A stretch of 5,335 nt of DNA, taken from contig JAFTLM010000319.1 in assembly GCA_017455945.1 (NCBI GenBank), positions 1 through 5,335 on the forward strand. The letters run 5' to 3'. Shown here piece after piece: positions 5,184-5,335 of this stretch; position 1 is the stretch's first letter, and each line of letters starts with the position of its first letter. A program made the translations under genes and the position numbers. The notes under the pieces are model-generated. The model saw nothing but the letters and a program-made list of their open reading frames with translations, was not told the origin of the DNA and did no database searches. Origin of the DNA: Clostridia bacterium (GTDB lineage Bacteria; Bacillota; Clostridia; Oscillospirales; CAG-272).

Positions 5184-5335
5184 GCGTTTTTAATCAAATC
5201 GGAAGTTCAAGTCCAAAATGTCGAGGAAAAGGTGCAAAAAAGTCGGAACTCTTGAACCCTGACGACCCAGTCGCTTCGCTCCTTCACAAGCTCGCTTCGC
5301 AAGCAGCCGCTCGCAAGCTCGCTCATAATTGCGCA
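5184..5335. other. Gene-free right edge with GC-richer repeated words
   Basis: No convincing gene was found in this stretch. From about 5260 the base composition turns GC-richer and the words GCTCGC, GCTTCGC and TCGCAAGC recur several times up to the edge, able to form several alternative hairpins. Both strands stay open in some frames, but without a ribosome binding site. It may be part of a dispersed repeat or the edge of another element beyond the window. Confidence 0.35.

Noticed and set aside
5201..5216. T-loop-like word GTTCAAGTCC suggesting a tRNA 3' end
   Set aside because: The flanking bases do not form a 5-bp T stem and no acceptor or anticodon arm can be found.
5164..5256. Short plus-strand ORF of 30 codons starting MRAPFF
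   Set aside because: No ribosome binding site before the ATG, and it overlaps the promoter of the minus-strand gene. It may simply lie in a repeat.
1..5335. CRISPR array, toxin-antitoxin, phage or defence module
   Set aside because: No spaced direct repeats of CRISPR size and no protein with the relevant motifs; the only tandem repeats are in-frame units inside secG.

Overview
The window looks like a chromosomal segment of a low-to-moderate GC Gram-positive anaerobe, most likely a Clostridia member of the Ruminococcaceae/Oscillospiraceae type. The reasons are strong AGGAGG-type ribosome binding sites at every gene, sigma-A promoters with extended -10 boxes, a short two-helix Firmicutes-like SecG, and a LacX-like mutarotase. 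This assignment is inference; no rRNA or other decisive marker is present.

Layout. At the left edge (1-141, minus strand) is what appears to be the 5' end of an insertion sequence, probably IS3 family: the first 19 codons of a transposase-like ORF with its ribosome binding site inside a long hairpin, and a candidate terminal end near 141. Next is secG (348-731, minus), with its own extended -10 promoter and a hairpin terminator. Its product carries an unusual extracellular tail: a His-Asp run followed by four TDEPAE-type repeats. A divergent promoter region (about 750-950) separates secG from a plus-strand two-gene operon: an HD-domain phosphohydrolase (954-1550) and, 21 bp later, a uridine phosphorylase (1572-2327). 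Together these suggest nucleotide/nucleoside salvage.

A 200-bp gene-free stretch (2328-2530) holds three closely spaced A/T-rich perfect inverted repeats. It is followed by a LacX-type aldose 1-epimerase-like gene (2531-3415) closed by a perfect 17-bp stem terminator. Converging on it from the right is a 480-residue two-domain protein (3570-5012, minus): an N-terminal metallo-beta-lactamase fold hydrolase fused to a C-terminal glycerophosphodiester phosphodiesterase. This gene has visibly more AT-rich codon use than the plus-strand genes and a good promoter about 150 bp upstream of its start. The last 150 bases contain no convincing gene, only GC-richer sequence with repeated GCTCGC/GCTTCGC words.

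I see no CRISPR array, tRNA, rRNA, phage module or recognisable defence system. The best candidates for something little described are the MBL-GDPD fusion enzyme, the repeat-bearing SecG tail, and the paired TTTTGCAAAA palindromes in the divergent promoter region. No database search was possible, so the functional calls rest on motifs and recalled family features.
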